DNA of 64,000 nt from Devosia sp. RR2S18 (GTDB taxonomy: Bacteria > Pseudomonadota > Alphaproteobacteria > Rhizobiales > Devosiaceae). A model generated the notes under the pieces. The model was not told the DNA's origin. It did no database searches and was given only the letters and a program-made list of their open reading frames with translations. Below are positions 37,291 to 47,261 of the stretch, one piece after another (position 1 is the stretch's first letter; each line of letters begins with the position of its first letter). The translations under genes were made by a program, and so were the position numbers. The stretch is taken from positions 3,372,001 through 3,436,000 of the forward strand of contig NZ_CP126539.1 in NCBI RefSeq assembly GCF_030177755.1, given 5' to 3'.

Positions 37291-37875
37291 TCAGCCTACT
37301 GCCTTGCGGGGTTTTCCCAAGCCCAGCGCGTCCACAAATAACAGGATGACACCGGCAGTGATGGCCATATCAGCAATGTTGAAGATGTAGAACGAATACT
37401 GGCCCCAGTGGAAGTGGAAGAAATCGGCAACTGCTCCGTAGAGCAGCCGATCCAGCGCATTGGAGAGCGCCCCGCCGACACAGAGCGCCAGCGCTAGCCG
37501 GATCAGCAGGGTATCTGCCCGCCACCACCAGACCGAGAGCCCGATGATGGCAACCAGCATGATGATCCCCAGAGCCCAGACGGGGAGGTCACCCAGAAGG
37601 CCATAGGAGATGCCGGTGTTCCAGACGAGCACGTAGTCGAAAAAGTCGGTGAGCCGCACGATCTCGCCGCCCCGCCAGCCGGTCATGCCGAGGGGAATAT
37701 AGTGCGTGAATATCTCGACGCACTGCGCCTGGCCCAGGGCAATGCACTCGCTCGCGACATGATAGGCTTTGTGGGCTCGATCGATGGCAAAGGCGAGAAT
37801 GCCGGCGAGCAGGGAAATAAGCGCGGAGGGGTGGCGGAGGAAATGGAGGCTCACGAGGGGATTGCGCGCCCCCAC
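37291..37875 (-). CDS. lspA: Lipoprotein signal peptidase LspA
   Basis: Aspartic membrane peptidase that removes lipoprotein signal peptides. Four hydrophobic segments and the catalytic blocks GGALSNALDRLLYGAVADF and FNIADMAI are present. The start is uncertain. GTG 37875 has GGGGGAGG 4 bases upstream, but both lie in palindromic repeat copy 3; GTG 37854 has no clear ribosome site. Length is 194 or 187 residues, somewhat above the usual 160-170 because of the N-terminus and a loop near residue 50. Confidence 0.9.
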   Translation of the reverse strand: MGARNPLVSLHFLRHPSALISLLAGILAFAIDRAHKAYHVASECIALGQAQCVEIFTHYIPLGMTGWRGGEIVRLTDFFDYVLVWNTGISYGLLGDLPVWALGIIMLVAIIGLSVWWWRADTLLIRLALALCVGGALSNALDRLLYGAVADFFHFHWGQYSFYIFNIADMAITAGVILLFVDALGLGKPRKAVG

Positions 37876-37981
37876 CTAGCCTCCCCCCACTGGGGGGAGG
37901 AACAGTTCCGCGTTCTGGGCTGGATGCAGTCAAACCCGCAAGCCTGTCCCTCCCCCTCCCAGGGGGAGGCTAGGTGGGGGT
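37868..37981. repeat. GC-rich palindromic repeat, copy 3
   Basis: The left arm CCCCCACCTAGCCTCCCCCC and the right arm CCTCCCCCTCCCAGGGGGAGG then CTAGGTGGGGG are fully complementary at the outer CTAG part. The repeat separates ileS from lspA and seems to supply lspA's ribosome-binding site. Confidence 0.8.
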
Positions 37982-38002
37982 TCCCATATACACGACCCAC
38001 TC

Positions 38003-40975
38003 TCAGAGTCCGGCCGCCGCGCGCTCGCGCAGCGCCTGGGCGTCGCGCAGGGTGACGTCCGGGAACTCGGGATCGGTGCCCACTTCGGGCAGCACCTTCC
38101 AGGAGCGGGCGCAACGCTGGCCTTGCGCCGGGGCCGGCACCACGGTGACGCCCGGCACCTCCTCGAGACGGAAGCCTTCGCTCTCGCCGGCAAGGATCTC
38201 GACGTCCGAAGTGATGGCGATTTCCGCCATATCTTGGCCTTCGAGTGCCGTGCGGTAGCGCTCGTCACTGATATAAACCTTGGGCGCCGCTTCAAGCGAT
38301 GAGCCGATGCGCTTTTCGCGCCGTTCGATTTCGAGCGCGCCGGTCACCACGCGACGGACGGCACGGATCAGTTGCCAATTGCTGGCCAGATCTGAATCCA
38401 GCCACTCGGCCGGCACCTCGGGAAAGAGCCGCAGGTGCACGCTGCTGCCGTCCTCGGGGTAACGCTCCAGCCAGCACTCTTCCATGGTGAAGACCAGGAT
38501 GGGTGCCAGCCAGGCGGTTAGGCATTCAAAGAGATGATTGAGCACGGTCAGCGCGGCGCGGCGGCGCACCGAGGAGATCGGATCGCAGTAGAGCGCATCC
38601 TTGCGGATGTCGAAATAGAACGCCGAAAGCTCGATGTTCATAAAATTGGTGAGGACGGTGACGACCTTGCGGTAGTCATATTCCTTGTAGGCGTCCCGCA
38701 CCTGACCATCGAGCTGCGCCACCCGGTGCAGCATCAGCCGCTCGAGCTCGGGCATGTCACCGAACGCAACCGCGTCCTTGGCTTCGTAGTGCGCCAGATT
38801 GCCCAGCAGCCACCGCAGGGTGTTGCGCAGCTTTCGATAGCTGTCGACGGTGGTCTGGATGATCTCCTTGCCCAGACGCAAATCTTCCGAATAGTCGGAC
38901 GAAGCCACCCAGAGGCGCAGGATATCGGCGCCGTATTGCTTGATGATGTCCTGCGGGGCGACGGTATTGCCCAGCGACTTGCTCATCTTCTTGCCTTCAC
39001 CGTCCATGGTAAAGCCATGGGTGAGCACGCTGTCATAGGGCGCGTGGCCATTGGTGGCGCAGGATTCAAGCAGCGAGGAGTGGAACCAGCCACGGTGCTG
39101 GTCCGAGCCTTCAAGATACATCGAGGCCGGGAATTTGAGATGCGGCCATTTCTGCTTGTTGCGCAGCACAAAGGCATGGGTTGAGCCCGAGTCGAACCAC
39201 ACATCGAGCACGTCGCGGACCATCTCGTAATCGCCCGCGTTGTAGTCCGCCCCGAGATAGCGTTCGGCGGCACCAGGCTTATACCAGGCGTCGGCGCCCT
39301 CTTCCTCGAAGCTCTGGGCGATGCGGTGATTGACCGTATCGTCCTTGAGGATCTCGCTGGTTTCCTTGTGCACGAACACCGTGATCGGCACGCCCCAGGC
39401 GCGCTGGCGGCTGAGCACCCAGTCGGGACGGTCGGCGATCATGGCGCGGATGCGGTTCTGCCCGGCAGCGGGGTAGAATTTGGTGGCGTCGATGGCCGAC
39501 AGGGCGCGCGCGCGCAGCGTATCGCCCTCGGCGCCGCCGATCGGGCGGTCCATATAGACGAACCATTGCGGCGTGTTGCGGAAGATCACCGGCTTCTTGG
39601 AGCGCCAAGAATGAGGGTACTGGTGCTTGAAACGGCCGCGGGCCACCATGGCACCGGCCTCGGCAAGGGCGGTGATGACCCGCTGGTTGGCGTCGCCCTT
39701 CTTGCCGGTGTCATCAATCACACGTGCGCCTTCGAAGCCCGGCGCATCCTTGGTGTAGAAGCCGGCGTCGTCGACCACATAGGGGATGGTTGTGTCGATG
39801 CCGCGCTCGGTGAGCGTGCGGCCATTGTTCATCCAGACGTCAAAGTCGTCGAGACCATGGCTGGGGGCAGTGTGAACGAAGCCGGTGCCGGCCTCGTCGG
39901 TCACGTGCTCGCCATCGAGCAACGGCACGTAGAACTGGTATCCACCGCCAAAGCCCTTGAGCGGATGGGCACACGCGGTGATGGTGCCTGGATCGACATC
40001 ATGGAGGCGATTAAAGCCCGTGACTTTGGCCTTGCCGAACACCTCGGCAGCCAGATTGTCGGCCAGCACATAATGCTCGCCCATGGCCGCCCAATTGCCC
40101 TCCGGCGCTTCGGTGACCTCGTAGAGCCCATAGGAGATGCGGTGAGAATAGGAGATCGCCCGGTTGGCGGGGATGGTCCAAGGCGTGGTGGTCCAGATCA
40201 CCACATGGGCGCCCTCGAGACCCCGGATGCCCGCGGCGGCATCGGCAAAGCCGGTGTCGGTGTGGGTGTCGACGGGCGTCGAGGCGCCGAGGATCGGGAA
40301 CTTCACCCAGATGGTGTCGCTCTCATAGTCCTGGTACTCGATTTCCGCTTCGGCCAAGGCCGTACGCTCGACCACCGACCACATCACGGGCTTGGAGCCG
40401 CGGTAGAGCTGGCCGGAGGTCGCGACCTTCATCAGCTCGCGCGCGATCTGCGCCTCGGCGTCAAAGCTCATGGTGAGATAGGGATTGTCCCACTCGCCGA
40501 GCACACCTAAGCGCTTGAACTCCTCGCGCTGGATGCCCACCCACTGCTCGGCAAAGGTGCGGCATTCCTGGCGGAATTCAACCACCGGAACCTCGTTCTT
40601 GTCCTTGCCCTTGGCGCGGTACTGCTCCTCGATCTTCCATTCGATGGGCAGGCCGTGGCAATCCCAGCCCGGCACATAGGCCGAGTTGTGGCCCAGCATC
40701 TGCATGGAGCGCGCGACGAAATCCTTGAGCGTCTTGTTGAGCGCGTGCCCGATATGGATGTTGCCATTGGCGTAGGGCGGGCCGTCATGCAGCGTAAAGA
40801 GCGGCCGATCCTTGGCCTGCTCGCGCTGCAGACCATAAATGTCCATATCTTCCCAGCGCTTGAGCCAGATAGGTTCACGAGCCGGCAAGCCAGCGCGCAT
40901 GGGGAACTCGGTCTGGGGCAGGAACAGCGTCGACGAATAGTCGGTTTCAGCGGCGCTCGCGACGGTATCGGTCAT
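38003..40975 (-). CDS. ileS: Isoleucyl-tRNA synthetase
   Basis: Class I aminoacyl-tRNA synthetase, 990 residues. HIGH is at 74-77 ([15 protein letters not shown]), [14 protein letters not shown] follows, and [10 protein letters not shown] is near residue 662. A C-terminal anticodon-binding region is present. The C-terminal zinc-finger cysteine pairs of E. coli IleS are not evident. It is followed by a repeat and lspA, as in many proteobacteria, and preceded by another repeat and ribF. Confidence 0.97.
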   Translation of the reverse strand: MTDTVASAAETDYSSTLFLPQTEFPMRAGLPAREPIWLKRWEDMDIYGLQREQAKDRPLFTLHDGPPYANGNIHIGHALNKTLKDFVARSMQMLGHNSAYVPGWDCHGLPIEWKIEEQYRAKGKDKNEVPVVEFRQECRTFAEQWVGIQREEFKRLGVLGEWDNPYLTMSFDAEAQIARELMKVATSGQLYRGSKPVMWSVVERTALAEAEIEYQDYESDTIWVKFPILGASTPVDTHTDTGFADAAAGIRGLEGAHVVIWTTTPWTIPANRAISYSHRISYGLYEVTEAPEGNWAAMGEHYVLADNLAAEVFGKAKVTGFNRLHDVDPGTITACAHPLKGFGGGYQFYVPLLDGEHVTDEAGTGFVHTAPSHGLDDFDVWMNNGRTLTERGIDTTIPYVVDDAGFYTKDAPGFEGARVIDDTGKKGDANQRVITALAEAGAMVARGRFKHQYPHSWRSKKPVIFRNTPQWFVYMDRPIGGAEGDTLRARALSAIDATKFYPAAGQNRIRAMIADRPDWVLSRQRAWGVPITVFVHKETSEILKDDTVNHRIAQSFEEEGADAWYKPGAAERYLGADYNAGDYEMVRDVLDVWFDSGSTHAFVLRNKQKWPHLKFPASMYLEGSDQHRGWFHSSLLESCATNGHAPYDSVLTHGFTMDGEGKKMSKSLGNTVAPQDIIKQYGADILRLWVASSDYSEDLRLGKEIIQTTVDSYRKLRNTLRWLLGNLAHYEAKDAVAFGDMPELERLMLHRVAQLDGQVRDAYKEYDYRKVVTVLTNFMNIELSAFYFDIRKDALYCDPISSVRRRAALTVLNHLFECLTAWLAPILVFTMEECWLERYPEDGSSVHLRLFPEVPAEWLDSDLASNWQLIRAVRRVVTGALEIERREKRIGSSLEAAPKVYISDERYRTALEGQDMAEIAITSDVEILAGESEGFRLEEVPGVTVVPAPAQGQRCARSWKVLPEVGTDPEFPDVTLRDAQALRERAAAGL

Positions 40976-41058
40976 GGAACGGCAATCAAGGTTGGGAGAA
41001 TTGCGCGCCTTTTAGCAAGGTGGGCGCGGTGGGGCAAAGGGTGATTTCGTCTAGTGGC

Positions 41059-41168
41059 TACCCCCACCTAACCTCCCCCGGGCAGAGGGAGGGAATGATA
41101 GAGTACGATAAGCCAATGGGTAGCACGACGGCTCACCTCCCCCTCTCAGGGGGAGGCCGGGTGGGGTA
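41059..41168. repeat. GC-rich palindromic repeat, copy 4
   Basis: The left arm ACCCCCACCTAACCTCCCCC lies at 41060-41079. The right arm at about 41134-41166 reads CACCTCCCCCTCTCAGGGGG then AGGCCGGGTGGGG. A CTAA-type left arm is paired with a CCGG-type right arm. It lies between ribF and ileS. Confidence 0.8.
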
Positions 41169-42143
41169 TTATCCAAAGAACCCCAGTTTGCGATCAAGCC
41201 CGCTCAACGGCACCGCGGCGGCGAGCAGGTCGCGCGCCTTGCGGCTGTCGCGGTCCATGGCCGCGATGAGATCGTCGAGGCCGGAAAAGACCTCCTGCCC
41301 CCGAATATGGCCGATCAGCGCCACGGAAATGGTCTGCCCATAGATATCCTCGTCGAAATCGAAGAGGTGCGTTTCAAAGGGCGGCCGCTGATTGTTGAAC
41401 ATCGGTTTACCATAGGCCGCGACGCCATCGAGCAGGCGGTTTCCGATGCGGGCACGCACGGCATAGACGCCTTGGGCGAGCTGGAAGCCGACATGGGTAG
41501 TCGTATTGGCGGTCGGATAACCCAGTTCACGCCCGCGCTGGTCACCCTTGACCACGCAACCATCGAAGAACCAGTGATAGCCCAACAGCCGATTGGCCGC
41601 CGAGACAGCCCCTTCGGAAAGCGCCGCCCGAATGCGGGAGGATGAGATCGGCTCGTCACCCTCATCGGTCAAGGACAGGGTATCCACGGCAAAACCATGC
41701 CGCTGCCCCGCTTCCTTGAGGAAGTTGGGGGTGCCGCGGCGCTGCCGGCCGAAATGGAAGTCTGACCCGACGATAACTCCGCTGGCGCCCAGCGCATCGA
41801 CGAGAAAGCGCTGCACGAAATCTTCCGCCTCGATCTGCGAGAAATCGCGCGTAAAGGGCAGGATGACGATCCCATCGAGTCCGAAGGCTTCGGCAAGCTT
41901 GGCCTTTTCGTTGCCTTCGGTCAGGCGGAACATGAATGGACTGGGCGCGAAGACATCGCGCGGGTGCGGCTCGAAAGTCAGCACCACCGCAGGAACACCA
42001 GCAGCACTGGCGCGGGCTTTCAGGGTCTCGACCACGCTCTGATGGCCCCGATGGAAACCGTCGAAATTGCCAATGGCAACGAAGGCACCACGCATTTGAG
42101 CGGGCACTTTTTCCAGGTCCAAGAGACGGAGAAAGTCGCTCAC
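41169..42143 (-). CDS. ribF: Bifunctional riboflavin kinase / FAD synthetase RibF
   Basis: Makes FMN from riboflavin and FAD from FMN. I place the start at GTG 42143, 4 bases after the HAD gene stop, giving 324 residues; the open frame further upstream lies over the HAD gene. The N-terminal adenylyltransferase domain has GNFDGFHRGH, and SSSRIRAAL follows. The C-terminal kinase domain has GRELGYPTAN. The stop is adjacent to repeat copy 4. Confidence 0.95.
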   Translation of the reverse strand: MSDFLRLLDLEKVPAQMRGAFVAIGNFDGFHRGHQSVVETLKARASAAGVPAVVLTFEPHPRDVFAPSPFMFRLTEGNEKAKLAEAFGLDGIVILPFTRDFSQIEAEDFVQRFLVDALGASGVIVGSDFHFGRQRRGTPNFLKEAGQRHGFAVDTLSLTDEGDEPISSSRIRAALSEGAVSAANRLLGYHWFFDGCVVKGDQRGRELGYPTANTTTHVGFQLAQGVYAVRARIGNRLLDGVAAYGKPMFNNQRPPFETHLFDFDEDIYGQTISVALIGHIRGQEVFSGLDDLIAAMDRDSRKARDLLAAAVPLSGLDRKLGFFG

Positions 42144-42147
42144 GCGC

Positions 42148-43014
42148 TCACCAGGCCAGCCGAGGCAGAAAGCCGGCCATGTGGGCGCGGCTGGGCGCCA
42201 CCAGATCGGCAATTGCCTGGGGATCAGGCTTGCCGAAAGCATCCAACTCGGCAGCGTGGATCGAGCCGGTGACGAACAGCAAGTCCATGCCGAACTGGGC
42301 AGCACCAGTGGCATCTGTGCGCACGCTGTCGCCAATGGCCAGCAAGCGCGACTTGTCGAGTGGCTTGCCTGCCGCTTCCTGCGCCAGGCGATAGGCCTCT
42401 TCATAGATGGGCTGGTAGGGCTTGCCCGCCATGTGCACCATGCCGCCCATGGCAGCATAAAGATCGCCCAGCGCGCCGCCACAATAGATGATCTTGTCGC
42501 CATGCTCCACGACCCGGTCGGGATTGGCGCAGATCATGGGCAGCTTGCGGTCCAGCCACAGCCTGGCGCGTTCCCGGTAGGTCTCGGGCGTGTCGTCATC
42601 GGTGTCGAGATCGGTGACGACTACGACTTCGGCTTCGTCGGCGCCGGTGCGGCGCACACCCAGGCCCTCGTAAAGCGCGTCGTCTTCAGTGGGCGGGCCG
42701 ACATGGTGGATGGCGCGGCCGCGATACTTGGCGATCATGGTGCGGGTAGCATCGCCCGAAGAAACAATGCCGTCATAGGCAGTGCGTGGCACGCCGAGAC
42801 GGTCAAGCATATCCACGATGGGACCTGATGGTCGAGGGGCATTGGTGATCAGCACCACGACGCCGCCCGCCTTGCGGAACTCCACCAGCGCTTCGACAGC
42901 GGTGGGAAACGCCTCCAAGCCATTATGCACCACGCCCCAGACATCGCTCAGCACTGCATCATAGCGTCCGGCAAGGTCGGAGAGACCTGAGATCGAGGGA
43001 AGCGCTGCAGTCAT
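42148..43014 (-). CDS. HAD-IIA family hydrolase (TIGR01459-like)
   Basis: 288 residues from ATG 43014. HAD motifs are LSDVWGVVHNG (nucleophile Asp), LITNAPRPSG and IGDSVRTDATGA. The layout matches the alphaproteobacterial HAD-IIA group often annotated TIGR01459, of unknown substrate. It is followed by ribF with a 4-base gap, a common pairing in Rhizobiales. Confidence 0.88.
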   Translation of the reverse strand: MTAALPSISGLSDLAGRYDAVLSDVWGVVHNGLEAFPTAVEALVEFRKAGGVVVLITNAPRPSGPIVDMLDRLGVPRTAYDGIVSSGDATRTMIAKYRGRAIHHVGPPTEDDALYEGLGVRRTGADEAEVVVVTDLDTDDDTPETYRERARLWLDRKLPMICANPDRVVEHGDKIIYCGGALGDLYAAMGGMVHMAGKPYQPIYEEAYRLAQEAAGKPLDKSRLLAIGDSVRTDATGAAQFGMDLLFVTGSIHAAELDAFGKPDPQAIADLVAPSRAHMAGFLPRLAW

Positions 43015-43116
43015 TGGACCATCCGTTGCGTGAAGCCTGCCTGACCTATGTGGCAGCTTGCCCTGCCGGATCAAGGGGAAAGCGCGAAAGGCAGCCCTGC
43101 CCGCCGCGAGGCACTG

Positions 43117-44337
43117 CTAGGCCTCAACGCGCCGCAGTTGCGGAACCGCTTCCAGAAACAGATCGGGACGGATCGGACCTGGCGGGGCGATGTGGGGTCC
43201 TTGGGCCAAAGTGATACCATCATCGATGAGCTCGACGATCTGCCCCTCTCCGGAAATGCCGGTTCCCACCAGCTTGACCTCGAATCGCGCGAGGTAACCG
43301 GCGATGTCGGATGCATGAAAATCGGTGAACGCCTCGGGGGTGGCGATGAAGCTGGCGGCGTCGATCCTGAGCGACTGCACGCCCTGGGCTGCTAACTCCG
43401 CGACATTGACCCGCAGCGTGGTGATCCGATCGATCGAAAAGCGTGCCCCTTTCTTGGCAATAGAATCGGCGATGGCGCGCTCTGCTGTCGTGAACTCGGT
43501 CCACTCCCGCTCGGGCACTAGGAAGATAAGGCTAGATGCGATCGCGCGGTTGGCTTCCAGAGAAGCCATCACCTGCTCGGCGCTTGCCTTCTCGCTCAGC
43601 GAGGCGCGTGTAAGGGGTATATAGAAGCTGACCGCCTTGCCGGCAGATCGGGCGCGACGGGCCAGGGTGACGGCCTCGACCAAGGCTACACCTTCCACGA
43701 GAGAGACAAGATCGACAGCACCTCGGCGCGGCAGGAAATCGGCGGCCTCGGCCAGATCCCCATCTTCGAGCATCAGCCGCGGCACCAGCTCGTAGGCTTG
43801 CGTCCGGCGTTGCGGCAAACTCACCAGGGGCTGGATATGGTAGATCAGCCGGTTCTGCGCGAGCGCCTGCCGAAGCGCCTCGGTAGAGATGATTGGCTCG
43901 CGCTCTGGCACCGGCGGCACCAAGACCGATGTGTGGACCGCATGGGCGCCGCCACGGGCCGGCTGAGTGACCTTTTCTTCCATTTCCGCAACCGCCTCGG
44001 CAACCTGACGGATCACTGTACCAAGCACGGAAATGTCGGCCTCGACGCCCTCGAGGCGGGAGCCCGCATTGATGTCGCTCAGCGCATTGATTCGCTGGCC
44101 GAGCACGGCGCCCGCCTGCGCGTCAGTCGCCAAAAGGCGCGACAGATCTTCAATGGCCTTTTCCAGGCGGGCTTCGGCGCGCTGGCGCAGCGTGCGTTCC
44201 AGGAGAACGAAACACACGCAGCCAAACACAATGGCGCACAGGATCGATTCGGCAGGCGTGAAAGTCAGCCCGAAATAGGCGGTGGCGCCAATCGCCGCGG
44301 CGGCCAAGCCAATAAGAGTGTAGACCAGTGCCTGCAC
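43117..44337 (-). CDS. Membrane protein with divergent EAL domain
   Basis: 406 residues with two N-terminal transmembrane helices (about 3-47), a helical linker of about 80 residues, and a C-terminal EAL-like domain from about 155. The EAL signature reads YELVPR, and the DDFGTG metal motif is replaced by FSIDRITTL, so cyclic-di-GMP hydrolysis is unlikely. It may bind the nucleotide or act as a scaffold. The start appears to be GTG 44337 without a clear ribosome site. Related proteins occur across Rhizobiales. Confidence 0.78.
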   Translation of the reverse strand: MQALVYTLIGLAAAAIGATAYFGLTFTPAESILCAIVFGCVCFVLLERTLRQRAEARLEKAIEDLSRLLATDAQAGAVLGQRINALSDINAGSRLEGVEADISVLGTVIRQVAEAVAEMEEKVTQPARGGAHAVHTSVLVPPVPEREPIISTEALRQALAQNRLIYHIQPLVSLPQRRTQAYELVPRLMLEDGDLAEAADFLPRRGAVDLVSLVEGVALVEAVTLARRARSAGKAVSFYIPLTRASLSEKASAEQVMASLEANRAIASSLIFLVPEREWTEFTTAERAIADSIAKKGARFSIDRITTLRVNVAELAAQGVQSLRIDAASFIATPEAFTDFHASDIAGYLARFEVKLVGTGISGEGQIVELIDDGITLAQGPHIAPPGPIRPDLFLEAVPQLRRVEA

Positions 44338-44440
44338 AGGAAGACGGGAGCCCCTCGGTCTGCCGGGATTCGGCTCCTAGGACATAGCATTGCCGGGCGG
44401 GCGGCAAAAGCGCCTGCCCGCAGGAGTGCCCATCTATCGC

Positions 44441-45649
44441 TTAGGTGGCCAGTTTGTCCCAGTCGCGGGAAAACAGCTTTCTGTAGAGCACCAGCTTGGC
44501 GGCGCCGGTGGCGGCAGCTGACGGTCCAAGGTGGCCCATGGCGACTGTCGGCATTTGGGGGGTGAGCTGCGGCAGCTGCGCCAGATGCCGCCGGGTGGCC
44601 TCGATCAGGCGCTCAAGGATGGAGCTGGGAATGATGCCGTCGAGTACGGCGCGACCGAGTTCGGTCACGGCGCGGTTGCTGACGATGGCCTGCGCTAGGG
44701 CAGAGCCACTGGCTTCGATCCACTGACCCGTCACCGGCTCGAGATCGGCCCAGTTCCACTCGCCGGGCTCACCATGGGGTATCGCCATGCCCGCGCCGCG
44801 GAGGCGGGCTTCCAGCGCGGTCATGGAGGCTACCTGGTGCACGAAGATGGGCTTGCCGTCTTCTCCGGTGACCAAGATGGCGCCCAGTTCGGCAGCGTTA
44901 TGGCCATGACCTTCCCAGATCCCTGTTTCGAGCATGGCGCCACCGGCGACGAAGCTGCCGATATGGAAATAGCCGAAACCCACCGGTCGCTCGGCCGGGT
45001 TGGCGAGAAACTCGCCCCAGCACGCCGCCGTGCCGTCATTGACCCACTGCACGTCCAACCCCGTCTCGGCCGCTAGACGATTGGGAACGCTGACCTGCTC
45101 CCAGAGCTGAGCCTGCGCTGTTGGAGCACCGAGTTCGGAAAGCCCATGGGGAAAGCGGCTTGGGCTCGCAACGCCCAGGCCCATCAAACGGCCCAGCTGG
45201 TCGGTGGTCATCTGGGCGCGCATCGCGTCGACCTCGGCGGCCGCCTCGGTAAAGATGGATTCGGCGTCTGGCCAGGGATGGGCCTTCCGCGCGCTGAACA
45301 TCACTTCGCCCGAGAGCTTGAACAGCATCACCTCGAGCTGTCGCCAGCCGATATGGACGCCGAAGACGAAGGCGCCGTCCGGATCGATGAACAATGGCGT
45401 TGCGGGCTGTCCCCTGCGGCCGCGCAGCACCTCGCCCCGCATGACCAGTCGGCGCTCGATCAGATCGGCCAGAATACGCGAGGTCGTCTGCGGTCCAAGG
45501 CCTGAAAGCCGCGCCAGATCTGCATTGGAGGCGCCCGGATGCATGGCAATAAGGGTCAGCACGGCGCGTTCGTTGACTATTCGAACACCCGATTGAGCAA
45601 AACCGCGGGCCAGCGATTCGCCGGCCGATGCCGTTTGGTCCCTATCCAT
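44441..45649 (-). CDS. ROK-family transcriptional regulator
   Basis: About 402 residues from ATG 45649. An N-terminal winged helix-turn-helix (NERAVLTLIAMHPGASNADLARLSGLGPQTTSRILADL) precedes an actin-like ROK sugar-binding domain (GVHIGWRQLEV, WVNDGTAACWGEF). The usual ROK zinc motif CxCGxxGC is absent after GHNAAELGA. It likely represses a sugar-use operon elsewhere; no sugar transporter is adjacent. It is divergent from the sigma-54 activator gene, with about 170 bases between. Confidence 0.85.
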   Translation of the reverse strand: MDRDQTASAGESLARGFAQSGVRIVNERAVLTLIAMHPGASNADLARLSGLGPQTTSRILADLIERRLVMRGEVLRGRRGQPATPLFIDPDGAFVFGVHIGWRQLEVMLFKLSGEVMFSARKAHPWPDAESIFTEAAAEVDAMRAQMTTDQLGRLMGLGVASPSRFPHGLSELGAPTAQAQLWEQVSVPNRLAAETGLDVQWVNDGTAACWGEFLANPAERPVGFGYFHIGSFVAGGAMLETGIWEGHGHNAAELGAILVTGEDGKPIFVHQVASMTALEARLRGAGMAIPHGEPGEWNWADLEPVTGQWIEASGSALAQAIVSNRAVTELGRAVLDGIIPSSILERLIEATRRHLAQLPQLTPQMPTVAMGHLGPSAAATGAAKLVLYRKLFSRDWDKLAT

Positions 45650-45818
45650 GGCGCGCACTTAATCGTGAGAGCGGGGGCGCTGCAAGCTTCATTGTTGGGG
45701 CGACACCGCGCAATTGCGAGACAGGCAAACGGATTGTTTACCCTAACGGGATGACAATCCCCTCCAACACCGGCGTGCCCCGCGGGGCTACGGAAGCCGG
45801 GACCCGACAAACGAGGGA

Positions 45819-47258
45819 ATGAAAGCCTCCATGGCGATGCATATTCAGGGTGCTGGTTTGCCGACTGGGCGGATGCTGCTGATCGAGGGCGACGCAGCGC
45901 AGGCGCGCCTGATGGCGACCGCGCTCGTGCAAAGCCTTGCCCAAGCACCCGCGATTGTCCGCGCCGGCGGCGGGCGCCAGGCCGCCGAAATGCTGCGGGC
46001 CGAGAGCTTCGACATCATTCTCGCCGATCTGGCGAGCCTGGCCGATTTCAGCACCAGCACTGACGAAGCGGTGGCCCGGCTGGTGCGGTTGGCCGATGGC
46101 GCCCTCGTGGTCGCCATATCTGATGGCGCTTCGGTTTCGGCCGCAGTGAGCGCCATGCGCGCCGGCGCACACGACTATGTCGCCAAGCCGCTCAATGGAC
46201 TGGCACTGGCCAACCGCATCGGTGAACTGGCCGAACGGCACGGCAAGGCACGCACATTGGGGCTGGAAGCCTGCCCGCCGCGCAACATCGCAGATTTTGC
46301 CGGCTTTATCGGCTCGTCGAGCGCCATGCAGTTCGTTTATGAACAGATCGGCCGGGTGGCGACGTCCTCGGCCCCGGTGTTCATCACCGGTGAAAGCGGC
46401 ACCGGCAAGGATGTCTGCGCCGAGGCGCTCCACGCCAAGGGCCCCCGCGCGGGCAAGCGGCTGGTGGCCATCAACTGCGCCGCGATCCCGCGCGATCTGA
46501 TGGAGAGCGAACTCTTCGGCGTGGCCCGCGGGGCGTTCACCGGCGCTCATGAAGACCGCAAAGGGGCAGCCGAACTCGCCGATGGCGGTACGCTCTTTCT
46601 CGATGAAGTGGGCGAGATGGACTTGTCGCTCCAGTCCAAGCTCCTGCGGTTCCTCCAGACCGGCACGCTCAGCCGCGTCGGCGAAGCGGGGGTGCGCAAG
46701 GTCGATGTGCGGGTGATCTGCGCCACCAACCGCAACCCGATGCAGCTCATCAGCGAGAAGAAGTTCCGCGAGGATCTGTTTTACCGCCTCCACGTCTTGC
46801 CCATCCACCTGCCGCCGCTGCGGCAGCGCCCCAGCGACGTCATGCAGCTCGCCCAGCATTTTCTCGAGCGTTATGCCAGCGAGGAGCACAAGCGGTTTGC
46901 CGGATTTTCGGCGGAAGCGGCGGCGGCGCTCACCGCGGCTGATTGGCCGGGCAATGTGCGGCAGCTGCAGAACCTGATTCGGCGGCTCGTCGTGATGTTT
47001 GATGGCGGCGAGATCGGTCGCGATATGCTGACCGCAGCCGACATCGAGTCGCGGACGGCGGCACCCAGTGAGCCGACTCCCCGCTTGGAACGGCGTGCCG
47101 GCGTGCTGCCGATGTGGCAGCAGGAGCAGCGCATCATCGAGGATGCGATTGCCAGTTTTGGCGGCAATATTTCGCTGGCCGCGGCAGCGCTCGAGATCAG
47201 CCCCTCTACCATCTATCGCAAGCGCCAGAGCTGGGCAGAACTGGCAGCCGCCAGCTAG
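45819..47258 (+). CDS. Sigma-54-dependent response regulator (NtrC/LuxO-like)
   Basis: 479 residues, ATG 45819 behind GAGGGA; later in-frame ATGs at 45831 and 45837 are possible. The N-terminal receiver domain (about 15-135) has a probable phospho-acceptor in FDIILADLASL and the Lys of DYVAKPL. The AAA+ domain has GESGTGKD, GAFTGA (sigma-54 contact), GGTLFLDEVGEMDL and LRQRPSDV. The C-terminal Fis-type helix-turn-helix has NISLAAAALEISPSTIYRK. No histidine kinase is adjacent. Target genes unknown. Confidence 0.92.
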   Translation: MKASMAMHIQGAGLPTGRMLLIEGDAAQARLMATALVQSLAQAPAIVRAGGGRQAAEMLRAESFDIILADLASLADFSTSTDEAVARLVRLADGALVVAISDGASVSAAVSAMRAGAHDYVAKPLNGLALANRIGELAERHGKARTLGLEACPPRNIADFAGFIGSSSAMQFVYEQIGRVATSSAPVFITGESGTGKDVCAEALHAKGPRAGKRLVAINCAAIPRDLMESELFGVARGAFTGAHEDRKGAAELADGGTLFLDEVGEMDLSLQSKLLRFLQTGTLSRVGEAGVRKVDVRVICATNRNPMQLISEKKFREDLFYRLHVLPIHLPPLRQRPSDVMQLAQHFLERYASEEHKRFAGFSAEAAAALTAADWPGNVRQLQNLIRRLVVMFDGGEIGRDMLTAADIESRTAAPSEPTPRLERRAGVLPMWQQEQRIIEDAIASFGGNISLAAAALEISPSTIYRKRQSWAELAAAS

Positions 47259-47261
47259 GCC

